Positions 1 through 11,136 of a stretch of 64,000 nucleotides of DNA are shown in pieces; positions within the stretch are counted from its first letter, which is position 1, and each line of letters opens with the position of its first letter. The DNA comes from Adiantum capillus-veneris (Eukaryota; Streptophyta; Polypodiopsida; Polypodiales; Pteridaceae). The notes under the pieces were generated by a model. The model was not told the DNA's origin, did no database searches, and was given only the letters and a program-made list of their open reading frames with translations. Where the stretch lies: positions 85,086,180 to 85,150,179 of the forward strand of contig CM043962.1 in NCBI GenBank assembly GCA_014529385.2, read 5' to 3'. The position numbers were made by a program, and so were the translations under genes.

Positions 1-6
1 CAAAAT

Positions 7-1098
7 ATGTACAAAGACTACTTGGAAAGAAAACAAACAAAAGAAATAGGTGATGAGTACATGGAACTTGAGGACGGTGAAGACTCAAGGACTGCAAACG
101 GTGACAATGTGCAACAACATCAACCAAATGAGGAGCCTCAACCTATTCCCCGAAGATCTACAAGAGCAAGTAGACCTCCAGAAAGGTTTGTTCCTTCCTT
201 CAACCATCTCTTGATCTCAGATTCTGGAGAGCCGGAATCATACGAAGAAGCTATGCAACATGAATCCAAAGAAGAATGGACGAAGAGCATGCAAGTGGAG
301 ATGGACTCACTACATCTCAACCAAACATGGGAGTTGGTTGAGTTGCCTAAAGGTAAGCGGGCACTTCAAAACAAATGGGTATACAAGCTGAAGGAAGAAG
401 AAGGTGGGAAGAAAAGGTACAAGTCTAGGCTTGTGGTAAAAGGGTTTTCTCAAAAGAAAGGTATTGACTTCAATGAAATATTTTCTCCTGTTGTAAAAAT
501 GAACTCAATTAAAAATGGTGACTTAGAGGAGGAAATATACATGCTTCAACCAAAGGGGTATGAAGTAAAAGGTAAGGAGAAAATGGTTTGCAGATTAAAG
601 AAGATCTTGTATGGTTTAAAGCAAGCATAAAGACAATGGTACTTGAAGTTTGATCGATGGATGTTGGATCATGGATTCACAAGATGCAACTCGGATCACT
701 GCGTCTACACGAAGAATTTGGGAGATGGGAAATTCATCATCCTAATGTTGTATGTTGATGACATGTTGATTGCAAGTGCTAACATGCAGGACATCAAAGA
801 CCTAAAAGAGGAGCTGTCTAAATCTTTTTCAATGAAAGATTTAGGTGCTGCAAAGAGGATACTTGGTATGAAAATATCAAGGGACAGGACGAAGAAGACA
901 ATAAAGCAATCTCAAGAAGATTACATCAAGAAGGTAGTAGAAAGGTTTGCAATGCAAAATGCAAAACCAGTTTCTACACCTTTGGCTAGTCACTTTAAAC
1001 TAACAAAGGATATGTGTCCAAAGACACAAGAGATAGCCTATATGTCTAAAGTTCCATATGCTGCAGCGGTAGGTTCTCTAATGTATGCTATGGTCTAG
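7..1098 (+). pseudogene. copia reverse transcriptase, broken
   Basis: Residues typical of the copia RT N-terminal part are visible at 250-500 (EEWTKSMQVEMDSL, NKWVYKLK, SRLVVKGFSQ, FSPVVK). Between MNSIK (about 508) and GDLEEEIYM (about 520) some 25-30 residues normally present are missing, including the segment that carries the first catalytic aspartate. A TAA at 628-630 interrupts YGLKQA/RQWYLKFD. The second half (643-1098) keeps the catalytic YVDDM box at about 751-765 and ends in a TAG at 1096-1098, after which the homologous reading [10 protein letters not shown] continues. The protein would copy element RNA into DNA; this copy is dead. Confidence 0.88.
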
Positions 1099-1709
1099 AT
1101 AAGGCCAGACATTGCACATGCAGTGGGAGTTGTGAGTAGGTTCAAGGACAACCCAGGTAAAGAGCATTGGCAAGTTGTGAAGTGGATACTTAGGTATCTA
1201 AAAGGGACAACAACAATGCTTTGTATTTTGGAGGAACTGATATTTTTATTCAAGGGTATGCTGATGCAGATATGGCAAGAGACAAAGATACTCGAAGGAG
1301 CACTACGGGCTATGTCTTGACAGTTGGAGGCACAGCAATAAGCTGGGCTTCAAAGATGCAGAAAGTGGTCTCACTTTCTACCACAGAAGCAGAGTATGTA
1401 GCAATGACGGAGGCAAGCAAAGAAATTCTGTGGCTTCACAGATTCTTAGAAGAGCTTGGGTTCAAACAAGACAATTGTGTCTTGTACAGTGATAGCCAAA
1501 TCGCTATTCATCTTGCGAAGAACTTAGCCTTTCATTCAAGGACAAAGCACATTGAGGTGAGATATCACTTCATACGCACTCTTTTGGAAGAGGGACAGCT
1601 AAAGCTAGGAAAGGTGCATACAAGTGAAAATTCTGCAGACATGTTTACAAAGGTGTTCAACACGGAGAAGTTGAGCTTTTGCTCATCTTCAATCGGCATT
1701 CAAGGATAA
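1099..1709 (+). pseudogene. copia RT C-terminus and RNase H, frameshifted
   Basis: The frame starting at 1123 carries WILRYLKGT, the usual link between RT and RNase H, and is then replaced by the frame starting near 1221. That frame carries the RNase H motifs [40 protein letters not shown] and YSDSQIAIHLAKN, followed by HTSENSADMFTK. These are the standard catalytic-site surroundings of copia RNase H (D, E, D). The frame change near 1221-1240 is an indel. The ORF stops at 1709, about 60 bases before the LTR, which is the expected place. Confidence 0.88.
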
Positions 1710-1769
1710 GAAGCTAGGATGGAAAGCAATCACAAGTTTGGTTTGAAGATCAGTCTCCAAGTGGGAGAT

Positions 1770-2547
1770 TGTTAAGTATGGAGCTTGATTTACCCTTGTA
1801 ATTTTTTGTGGTAAAAGCGCACATTTGTAAGGCCCCCATTATGAGGAGAAGCCATCGTGCGTGAAGGAAAATCACTCGCCGAAAACCAAAATTTTCACAG
1901 CAAAAAATCAGGGGCAACTTTAGGGGCCTCGGATGCGGAAGCTCCCGAGACTTTTTTTTTCCCTCGCTGAAATATTGCTTTTCGCTGGAATATTATGGCC
2001 GGATAGCGGCCGGAAAGTGGTCGGAAAACAACCTTCGGTTGGCCGGTGGGGCCGGTGGCCGGTGGTCGAAAGTCAATGGCCGGTGGGCCGGTGGCCGAAT
2101 TCAAAAGCGGACTTGTCTTCTCAAGGGCGGCCACACATGGGCAGATTGGAGGGTCCGATTTGGACTTATCTACACAAGGGCGGCTACACATGACTGCCTC
2201 TCATAAGAGAGGGCATCCCTTTTGGCCTATAAAAGGAGGCCTTTTCTACACATTTAATAGTGTGAAGTTGATGCAACAAGGTGAGTGTGAGGTGGTGAGA
2301 GTGAAGCAAGGCGGGAGCTCCATTAAGGGTATAATCCCTTTGTAAACTACTTCTTGTTTTGAAGTACTAAATCCATTGAGTGGTTGATTTCCTGTGGACG
2401 TAGCCCACATTGGGTGAACCACGTATATCGTGTGTACTCTCTCTCTCTCTCTCTCTCTCTACTCTATAATCTCGTGTATGTAAATCTGTCACTCTCCATT
2501 AAGTAATCTACTCAATTATCTATTTAGCTACGTCTTATTTCCTAACA
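1770..2547 (+). repeat. copia 3' LTR, 778 bp, intact ends
   Basis: It starts TGTTAAG directly after a purine-rich tract (GTGGGAGA at 1761-1768) and ends CCTAACA, giving matched TGTTA...TAACA termini. Inside are a GGCCGGTGG-rich stretch (about 2035-2100), a TATA-like CCTATAAAAGG at 2226-2236, and a (CT)12 tract at 2437-2460 near the end. The TATA position fits a U3/R boundary. The 5' partner LTR is outside the window, so target-site duplication cannot be tested. Confidence 0.8.
2437..2460. repeat. (CT)12 microsatellite
   Basis: Pure CT dinucleotide run inside the copia LTR. Confidence 0.95.
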
Positions 2548-3525
2548 TAATGTTGTTTAGCAGCACTTGTACCTTAACAAGGCATTCTAAGTATCGGACA
2601 ATTTCTGGCCACTAAAATTGCTCCTGATACATCGTGCTGAAAATGGTCTAGAAAATAGATTTAACCAGCACCTAGGGACTTTGTTCTGACACATACTTGA
2701 AATAGTGGCGCTAGTGTCTATCCCATAGACTCATATTCTCCACATGTGGAATATGTCTCATGTAAGGGTATCTTAAAAAAGAACATCCTTTAAGTACAAG
2801 ATGATGTACTTGTGCATGGAGGTAACTGCAAACAATCTACGACGGGAGTGAGAGGGACCCTCATTAGCCTTGCTCCACACTGGCTAAACCGAGCTCCGTG
2901 AGTTCCTAGACCATGTTGCATCCCATGTGACAACATGTGCCAAATAAACCCTACAAGTGGGTCTATAACTTCATAATGCAGAAACTTAATTTGGACACTA
3001 CAATCTAAATTTCTTGGCTCCTCGTACATGACCTTGTCATTTTTGTTAAGAGAAAAAATGGAGGATAACATAGTTTGCACATCCTGGCCAAATTTTCCGT
3101 CTGCAAAGGCCTAGGAACACTAATTGAAAAGTAGTGAAATGCAAGTAGTATTGTACATGTAACCTTGGGTGTTGCCTTTGCAATCCAGACCCCTTGGTTA
3201 AAGCAACACTATCAAATCCCTTGGTTAAACGCTTCATGAAAACTGCTCAACGAGCAACTGACCCTTGCCCTTTGTCCATGACCCCCCTTGGGTTTGCCCG
3301 TGGCATTTTACTTTTGAAGTTGAAATATTTCCACTACCCCTTGGCAATTTGTGGACTTCTTTCCTTGAAACTGCAAGTGTGAAGGTTCCGAGAATGGACC
3401 ATCAACCCTTACTAAGTGATTTAGTACTCACGCACTGGGTCTTACCCCAAATTGGACTCATGTATGCACTCTTAGTGCTAATAGGAGCTCCACTGAAATT
3501 GGAGTTGTATACACAACTAGATCTT
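2548..3525. other. non-coding stretch, nothing recognised
   Basis: Starts at the copia LTR edge. Open frames here are short, overlap on both strands and show no domain-like wording. No RNA gene or clear repeat was recognised. Confidence 0.5.
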
Positions 3526-3876
3526 TGTCACACCCAAAACTCCATAATGTGGGGTTTTTGTGAGCAGTCGTGCGGTCTGAAATGCTGGCTTCATCTACAC
3601 ACCTTGGTAGAGATAAGCCCAGACGAGTTTAAGACATTCAAAAACTCAACTTGACTTGCACACTTAAAGTGTGGAGTGCGAAAATAATGTCCAAAAAATC
3701 ACTAATGGAAAGACTCTTGCTTGTCCATTTACAAACACATGGCTCTTAGCCATGCCCAAATAGGTGGTAATAGATGGCTCTTAGCCCTTCCTGATACCGT
3801 ATTGACATAGAAAGATTTCAAGCAAATCATGCCTAGTTTGATCATGCTTAGTTTCACTTTTCCCGGAGAGAAGCTA

Positions 3877-3880
<4 letters not shown>

Positions 3881-3932
<52 letters not shown>
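3881..3932. repeat. (GA)26 microsatellite
   Basis: Uninterrupted GA dinucleotide run. Confidence 0.97.
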
Positions 3933-3936
<4 letters not shown>

Positions 3937-4414
3937 ATGTTGGGCTGAGGAAAACCCCTTATTTGAATGTGATGTATGTCCCTTGCATAATGATGCCATG
4001 CAGACCATGTCTGTGTCTGAGCATAGCCTAGAAGCGTACAACTACACGCCCTCGTAGAGAGAGGCTGAGCTTATCCTATAAGCATATAAATGTGTACTTG
4101 TACCACGCCCTCATAACCCTCGCGGCTCACGGACACCCTATCGCCTACTATAGACGCCGTATTATTTATTTGGTAGAGTCAGGTACCGGGCTTGTCGGTC
4201 CCATGGAAAAGGGTACAGTGATCGCCGATGAGAGGCACACTCTAACTGCAACATTCAAGGGTTAGTTGGCTAAGCATGGGTGCCCAAGTGTGAATGGGAC
4301 GAAGCTCATATAAAAGTCAACTAAACCTAAAATTCATTCATTCTTTCATTTGTGCAATAGAAGAGTGCTCTTGCTCCATCTCCATCTCCTTCTTCTTCTT
4401 CTTCTTCATCTTAT

Positions 4415-4522
<108 letters not shown>

Positions 4523-4765
4523 TGATCGAGCATTGCGACGACGGCACGGTGGCGGCGAAGTGGTTGAGTGCGGCACGATAGCGGCTCCTTCTTCTTCGCA
4601 ACGAGGAATCCTCCACGAAGGCAAGCGTAGAGTTGTGAGTGACACACCCTTGCTCTCTTGAGCTTGCTAGATTAGTCTAGTTGCATGATTGGAGCCATTT
4701 GTGGCTCGCACACAGTGTATCGACAAGTTCCTTGCATTGACACGTGCGATAGACACGCATATTTT

Positions 4766-4783
4766 TGGCACCGTTGCTGGGGA
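4766..4783 (+). promoter_or_regulatory. primer-binding site complementary to tRNA-Asp 3' end
   Basis: TGGCACCGTTGCTGGGGA matches, with two differences, the complement of the 3' end of plant tRNA-Asp, the primer typical of Athila/Tat-lineage Ty3 elements. It places the start of an internal region of a + strand element here. Confidence 0.65.
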
Positions 4784-5138
4784 AATGCCGTACATTAAGC
4801 TCGAGTAGCACTCTGTGCTTCTCCGTGGTGCAATTTCAATTGTAGGAAAGATAGGGAAGGAAGGTGTGGGTGTTGAGAAGAAGGATTTTGTGTTGCTACT
4901 GTGTATTTCTTTGTTAATGAAATTTTGAAAGGTTACTGTGTGTTCTCTGTGTTAAGGTGTTAGTATGAAGGTTGTTAGTTCTGTGTAATGTAAAGTACAA
5001 TAAGTAGGAAATAGATATGTGAGAGCTAATGAAGTGTGTTAGTGTGTAACAGTAGGTGTATTAGTTGTAAGTAGGTAGGTAGAGTGTGTGTTTGTGCTCG
5101 CGCGCAAGCCACGGCGACTTTATTCAAAAAAAAAACTT

Positions 5139-5160
5139 ATAATAATAATAATAATAATAA
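5139..5160. repeat. (AAT)n microsatellite
   Basis: Short run of AAT/ATA trinucleotides in the untranslated region after the primer site. Confidence 0.9.
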
Positions 5161-5635
5161 AATTTAAGGGTAGGACCGGGATCGGGAATATCTCCCAAAC
5201 CCAAGCCCAAGCTCACGCTCAGGCCTCAGTCGCCCTTTAAAATTACGTATTTTAGCTTCACACGTAGCTAAAAATCGATTTTTTGAGGACCAACGGAGTT
5301 TTAGGTGACCGAACGTTGTGCTGTAAAGCACACCACGACCCTCCGAGTGAGACGCTCGTTTTGAGCTATTACACACTTTAATCAAAAAACCGATCATTAA
5401 AGAACATAAAAAAACGAGTGAAAACGGACGCCTAAAAAAGTAAGCGGTTAACCTTCGAGGTTATTCGCCAACGCTTGTAGGGTGCTCAAGGCACATGCAT
5501 CTGCGCTCTGGTCGTGTGCTAGAGGCCGAGCAAATAGAGAGCATTTCGACTTACGCGAGTTCTTAATATCCACCTACCTTAGGTTCCGAGCCCTCGACAG
5601 GGACCCAAGGTAGTACAAACCAAGACCCGAACATA

Positions 5636-6841
5636 GTGGCTAGTGGCTCTTCCTCTGACTCCGACGTCATGGATGGTTACCCAATGCTTAATCCTGATAG
5701 CTCAAGCCAAGACATGCATGCCATGGGCCCACGGTCCGGGCCGAGCGTGCTTAGCCGCTTGAAGGAAACCTTTAGTAGAGCCACTCGCTTCGAACATGGA
5801 GTTAATGATGTAAATGAGGGGGGTGGGGAAGTAAATTCTCCATTCATGACCAACGTAGACCCTAAGTCTTTAGAGAGTGTGTCCGTGCATACTCCATTCA
5901 CTGCACCTCCGGACTCTTCAGAGCTATTCCCCTCTGAGGTCATATTACCCGATGGTAGAAGCCTTGCCGAAGTGCAAGAGGTTGAGCGATATATCATTGC
6001 GGCTAGGGAAAAGGAAATTGAGAGCTTATGCAAGGCGGAGCAATGAAGAGAGCTAAAAGAGAAAGCTCCTATGTTAATATCATTGCTAGGAGAACAATCA
6101 AGTGCTCCTGAATTAGCGACCACTAAGGGTCAACCCATAGAGAGCCACATTGCATCTAGTTCAAAGGACACCCCTAGCACCTCTATCCTAGATGGAACGT
6201 TCTTAAATGAGAACAGGGAGTACGAACTACAAACGGAAACTCTAACCGACCTATACACAGGTCACACCTATCACGTGGGTTGGTTAAATGTCCTACAATC
6301 CACAACGGGTGCTACTAGCGTGGAGGATCAACAACAAAGAGTTTGTGAGGTCATCCATAGGGTTATTGAGTTAGAGAGACAGAACCAGGGGATCCACATG
6401 CCTTCAACGGGTCTCATGAGATTCTTGGATATAGGGAAGGCTAAACAACCAACCTTATCGCAAATGGAGACTCCCTCGGTAAGTCCAATGGATCCCCCAT
6501 ATGTTGTTTCGCTAGGGGTCTAAGTGCAATCTGAGCCCACAAGAGATAGCTTTACTTTCCCAAGTCTAGCTCATCTTTCCCTTGATGACACCACAGCTAT
6601 CATGCCTACCCCAATGATGGGCATGCCAAGAAACATGCCATGGACCTCATTTGTTAGTAAAGCACCGCTACATGGTAGCTCAAAGCCTACAACAGTATCT
6701 ACAAGTGTGTACCAATCGAATGCACCTAGGGATTCTTTATCACAAATCATGGCCTCCTTTTCCTCCCCTGCTTTTGTCTCTTCATTTTTCTTTGCATGTT
6801 TCTCACTCTCTTCCGCACTTGCTTCCCTAATAAGAACTTGA
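5636..6841 (+). pseudogene. broken ORFs of a Ty3-type element 5' region (product not recognised)
   Basis: Three successive frames (5636-6046, 6071-6523, 6524-6841) look like pieces of one protein: they share the same Ser/Thr/Pro-rich, acidic style and abut with only a stop or short gap between them. Visible text includes PDGRSLAEVQEVERYIIAAREK (split here as a helical, charged stretch) and THE segment LYTGHTYHVGWLNVL. No zinc knuckle or clear capsid motif is seen. Position about 870 bases after a tRNA-Asp-like primer site suggests the gag region or an extra 5' ORF. From about 6730 onward the opposing minus-strand frame looks equally plausible, so the right border is unclear. Confidence 0.4.
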
Positions 6842-8243
6842 TTGATGTCCCCTAGATTGGCCTCTTGCACTTTAGGATTGGTACTTACTTTAGCCTTCAT
6901 GGGACATTCCTTGGCAAAGTGCCCAAATTTGTTACATTCAAAGCAAGCCTCGAAGTAGGTCCCAAACTTTGTTATGATTCCAGTCCCCACATCGATAATC
7001 GTACTCTTGGGTGGAGATCTTGACACGTTCCAACCTATACACACCCAATTGGAGGTCCTTCCTAGACACCTCTTGTTAGGAACAAAGAGCGGGTTCCGAG
7101 CTGACTGGCACGCATCTTGATGTTGTCCCAGAGCCAACTAGGCAACCCAACAAATTTGACCCAGCCGAGATGGATTCCCTGGAGAGACTCTGCTAAGTCA
7201 AATATTGGTGCCCATAGAACCACACACATTGTTGTCCTATTGAAAATGAGGGGACCGTTATCAAGAATCTTCAAGACATCAGAGTCATCCTTGAATCTAA
7301 CTGAGCAGAATACCTTGGCAAGGTAGGTGGTACTTTCAATGGCATCGTCATGCCCGAGAAGTTGAGGACTTTGGATCCATTGGATCAATTTGTGTCTATT
7401 TGGGACTCTCTTGCTAAAGCTAAACACAAACGTGAGCTTAGCTTGCAAGGCAAGTTGCTTCTTGACAAGTGCCAGAGGGATCACAACAGTGACAGCCTCC
7501 GTAATCTCCACCTGTTCGAGAGGGAATTCTTGAGTGCATTAAAGGCATGATCCGCCATCCCTTGTTCAAAAATCTCATTGGTTTCGGCTTGGAAGCAAGT
7601 CCTTTTGCCACTATTAGGACCTATCTCCATCCATCTGTTAACCTCTTTCAGCTTCTATTCGAGCTGAGCCTTTTCGTTCCTCAGCTTTTCATGGCCCCCA
7701 CCATTGGCAGTCAACACAGGAGCATTGCCCCTGGCCGAAACTTCAGAGCAAGGACCCTTTAATATGCTTGCAGAAGAGATGCCTGGCCTAAGTGCTATGG
7801 TATCGGCTGCCTCATTGCCATTGAATGCAAAAATTGCCCCCTGAGGTACGCCCGCTTTCAAGGTCTTCACTTCGAACTTAAAACTTTGGGTAGCCTAACT
7901 CTTGGTCGACCACTTTACCTTTGCCCTTATCACAAAAGATTTCAGTCGACGAGGTTCGATCACCTTCTTGGGCCAAATCTCTTGTCAAATTGTCTCCTTT
8001 GCTAAAGCCATAATAGCCCAGGCGTGGCTTGAGATTTCCCTCCTAGACTAGATGTGTTCGAGTCATTCCCTTCGTCCATCCTGACGTCCTCCCCTTTAGC
8101 TTCTTGGTCGCGAGGAGTTGTGAAAAAGTTTTAACATCGTCAGTCATAGGCACATCGATCAACTCCATGGCAAGCAAAACGTGGGCACAAGACCCTAAGC
8201 TGGAAAAAAGTAGGCTTAAGGAGATGCAAGCGAAGGTTTGCAT
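6571..8243 (-). pseudogene. DUF4283/zinc-knuckle (LINE-type ORF1) remnant
   Basis: Read on the minus strand, 7511-7062 carries a DUF4283-like segment ending in GWVKFVGLPSWLWDNI, the typical LPxxLW linker of plant non-LTR element ORF1 proteins. After a frameshift (overlap 7062-7137) the frame 7137-6571 carries a CCHC zinc knuckle at about 6904-6950 (CFECNKFGHFAKEC; C-x2-C-x4-H-x4-C). Upstream pieces at 7870-7655 and 8243-8043 are interrupted by stops. The family binds nucleic acid in retrotransposition or occurs as host-domesticated copies. No endonuclease or RT follows, so this is a broken fragment. Confidence 0.55.
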
Positions 8244-9229
8244 GGAATGGCAGGAAAAAAAACGATTATTATCGTATGCAACAAGGCAATAATAAGAGGC
8301 CGTGCTAAAGTTCTAAACAAAGGTGGAACGGTTGATAAAACAACAACGATATTAATCGTTGTTTTAACAACGATTCAAAATGTGCAAGCTAGCGTGGGTG
8401 GAGCGAACCAAATTTTTTTTAGAAAAAAAAGATTATTATCATGCTGCTTCTACTGCGATGGCGTGCTAGGGTGCCAAGCTCCAGAAGCTAGTGTTGATCA
8501 ATTGCAACTTGTACAGGATGCAATCAACGCCTAGTAATAGCCTACACAAGGGATGAAGCTTTTGAATCAAGCCACCCGCCACCCTGTGTTGGCGATGATT
8601 ATCAATCGCACTTTGTGAATCTTAAAACCCTTGAGTGAGGCGATCAAAAGAGAAAATGTGGGATATTAATCGCGATTGTGGTTGGGTACAAATCAAGCAA
8701 GTGGGGAGTGAGAGGATAGCGCATTTGTTCCGTCTCCCCTGCTCCCCTGGGATGCAATCACATCACTCTCCAGCAGCAACAAATTGCCAAGCATCAGTTG
8801 ACGGCTCCCGGCACTCACCCTTCTACTCCCACACAAGGCCCTTTGCTTCCCTCGTTTATAAGTGACACCAGTGTCACTCGAGGAATCAACGGCGGGGAAC
8901 GCGATCGGCAAGGCAGTGGGGCTTTAGGCCGTCAGATTCACGCAGCAGGAGGGGCAGTGTTTTATAGTACTGTACTCGCATGCATTGCAAGCAAGCGCGA
9001 CAAGCGGGTTGGATGGCGAGTGCGCGTCTCAAGGTACATGTGGTGAGGTTGAATCCTGGACTACGGAGGTAACCTTTTTTGCTATGCAAAGATTGGGATC
9101 AATGGTGGATTGAATATCCACAGTACATCCCTCGAGAAGGGCCCGTGTCACTTATGGACGAGGCTCTGCGTCCTCACACCTGCCAAGAGTCTTAGTCTCC
9201 CAACAACCCACCACATTCCCAGGCCGGCC
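8244..9229. other. non-coding stretch with small ACGAT inverted repeats
   Basis: No gene recognised. A short perfect stem lies at 8342-8363 (AACAACGAT, four-base loop, ATCGTTGTT), with a smaller ACGAT/ATCGT pair near 8262-8275. Confidence 0.4.
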
Positions 9230-10110
9230 TTAATACCCATGCACCATGGTCCATCACTCTCTTTCAACACATTGCCACGTACTTTAAAATTTGGGGAGGA
9301 TTGTACAACCTCCACATGCATTTTTTTTTAACACACATAAAAAGGGAACAATGTTTAATTGAAAACTCATGCTACAAATGATTATCATTAATCTACGCCA
9401 TTTGAGCATGCCCGTGCGATATAGCGATGAGGTACATACACTATAATCCTTCTTGTGCTTTTTTTATGTGATACACTTACTAGTCATGATTGCGCTTAGA
9501 GTCATCGAACCAAGTAAAAAAACAAGGTAACATGCTTTCACGAGAACACAGCACAAGCGCTCTCTCTCTCTCTCTCTCTCTCTTCTCGTTTAGGGATAAA
9601 ATGCGTGTGTTGAATGTTGAAAAAATCCAAGCACAAATTATATAGGCACATTCGCACACATGGTTGGAAGGGGAAAGATGGCGTCACTCATTTTGGAAGT
9701 TTTTGCCAACGAAAAAGCATGTTGCACCTGTGCCTATGTCTTGTAGCTACAAAACGAAGCTTACCATTGCTAAATCTCTCTTTTTTTGGCAGAGTTGGAC
9801 TAAACAAAGGTAGAGTTATAATAATAGCGACAAAGCACCTGATGTAAATTTAACCCCCGCCCTCTGTTGGGTGCGAAACAAGAACGCAAACACTACAATG
9901 GGATTGAGTTAGAGGAATAAAATTTTCTAAAATCCAAGAATAAATGTAGACGTGCTCTTTTTTAATTCATTTGGCTTCACTTGTTATTTCGTTAGCTACA
10001 TACATCTCAATTCAAAATGTTGGTAGTTCCTTTCTCCACGTAGCATATGTTTTCAAACGGCTCCATCGTCTCACAGCAGCAGAGCTGACTCTCGCTTTTT
10101 TTATGGCATG
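9230..10110 (+). repeat. dispersed repeat copy R1
   Basis: Shares ordered blocks with 13090-13815: a GGGAGGA...CCTCC/CTCCC block (9292 and 13144), a poly-T then CATAAAAA.GGAACAA block (9322 and 13192), a CCTTCTTGTG/CCTCCTTGTG block (9449 and 13288), a CT microsatellite (9560 and 13557) and an ACGGCTCCAT block before a CTCGCTTTTTTT tract (10057 and 13777). The type of element is not recognised. Confidence 0.6.
9560..9583. repeat. (CT)n microsatellite
   Basis: CT run inside repeat copy R1. Confidence 0.9.
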
Positions 10111-10250
10111 TTTTTATTTTAACGAGCGGTCCTCCTCTTGGATGCTTTGTTGTGTGTGATATGAGGAAAACCATTGGAGCTATCAAGGTTGTTGAGAAGA
10201 AGTGAAAAGGTCACCAATTGTGTTGCCGCGAGGGTGTGGGAAACTCTCTG

Positions 10251-10835
10251 TCAACAATAGGCAAATGCTGCGATCTGGGAGAGAGGGTACTCAAAAAAGG
10301 TCTCCACAATCATTGGCTTGGTAGGAATCTTCACAAAACGAGTATCACCGTTCTTCAAAAACTTGGGCTCCTTCTCAAGCTCCTTTCTTGAGCGCCTATC
10401 AATCTTGGTAATTATCTCAGCAAACTTCATAGCAATGTGAGATGTATGGTAATCAAGAGCAAAGGCATAACCATTTTCAATATGTCCGTGGTGCAATGGG
10501 TACAGCTCCAATACCACCAATCTTGTAAACATCTTGAAGGGGAAGTTGAAGAAGCTTGTTAGAGGGTCTCTTAGGTTCTAAGAGCATATCAAGAGCCTCC
10601 ACCATAGTGGGGCTCTTGTACCAATACAAGTTGGTAGAGCACTCAATCATATTGTCACCTTCAAACCCAAAGATGGGCACAAATGGGTTTTTATCCCACC
10701 TTCTTTAGATATGCAGATTCCTCCTTCATGATTTCATCATACCGGGCCTTGGAATACTTAGGTGTGGTGGCATCCATCTTATTACAACAATAAATCATTT
10801 GCGTCACAGGAAAACAATAGGCAATGCTAGCAGTT
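10251..10835 (-). pseudogene. eEF1A processed pseudogene (central fragment)
   Basis: Minus-strand reading from about 10810 gives [19 protein letters not shown], then [36 protein letters not shown], and after a frame change [25 protein letters not shown] and [10 protein letters not shown]. These are consecutive conserved segments of translation elongation factor 1-alpha, covering roughly residues 140-420 with no introns and with an internal gap. Stops and frame changes (a stop after YLKKVG near 10700; a frame change near 10500) show it is dead. Absence of introns fits a retrotransposed copy. The family delivers aminoacyl-tRNA to the ribosome; this fragment lacks the G1 GTPase motif and the C-terminus. 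Confidence 0.88.
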
Positions 10836-11136
10836 TATTGTAGTGTTGGTCGAATGCGGCTAATTGAGTATGCTGTCATGCACTTTTGTGTGGCTAGATG
10901 AACTTGTTATTGCTACAGATCCTCTAGATCAACTTCCTATCCTCGTGATCTCAGAGGACAAATCCATTTTTTGGTATTACTCTCTCAAGGTAGCATGGCA
11001 AACAAATTCAATACAAGCTTTAGAAAGAAACGTTAATTTTAACACAACTAGTCGGACAAGGCAACATTAGTATTTTGGCCTTATCCCTCCTTCTACACTT
11101 GTAATTCTTCTTCACCATGCTTATTAGCTAAAGCGG

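Larger units (their letters stand above)
1..2547 (+). mobile_element. Ty1/copia retrotransposon, 3' part with 3' LTR
   Basis: The left edge of the window lies inside the pol region of a copia element; reverse transcriptase, RNase H, a purine tract and one LTR follow in the usual order. The reading frame is broken by an internal deletion, two stops and at least one frameshift, so this copy cannot make its own enzymes. The 5' LTR, gag, protease and integrase would lie to the left of the window. Assignment is from the order and wording of the conserved motifs; it is secure at the superfamily level only. Confidence 0.9.

Noticed and set aside
10864-11070. Plus-strand 68-residue frame between the eEF1A and PPR remnants
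   Set aside because: No domain-like text and no support from neighbouring features.
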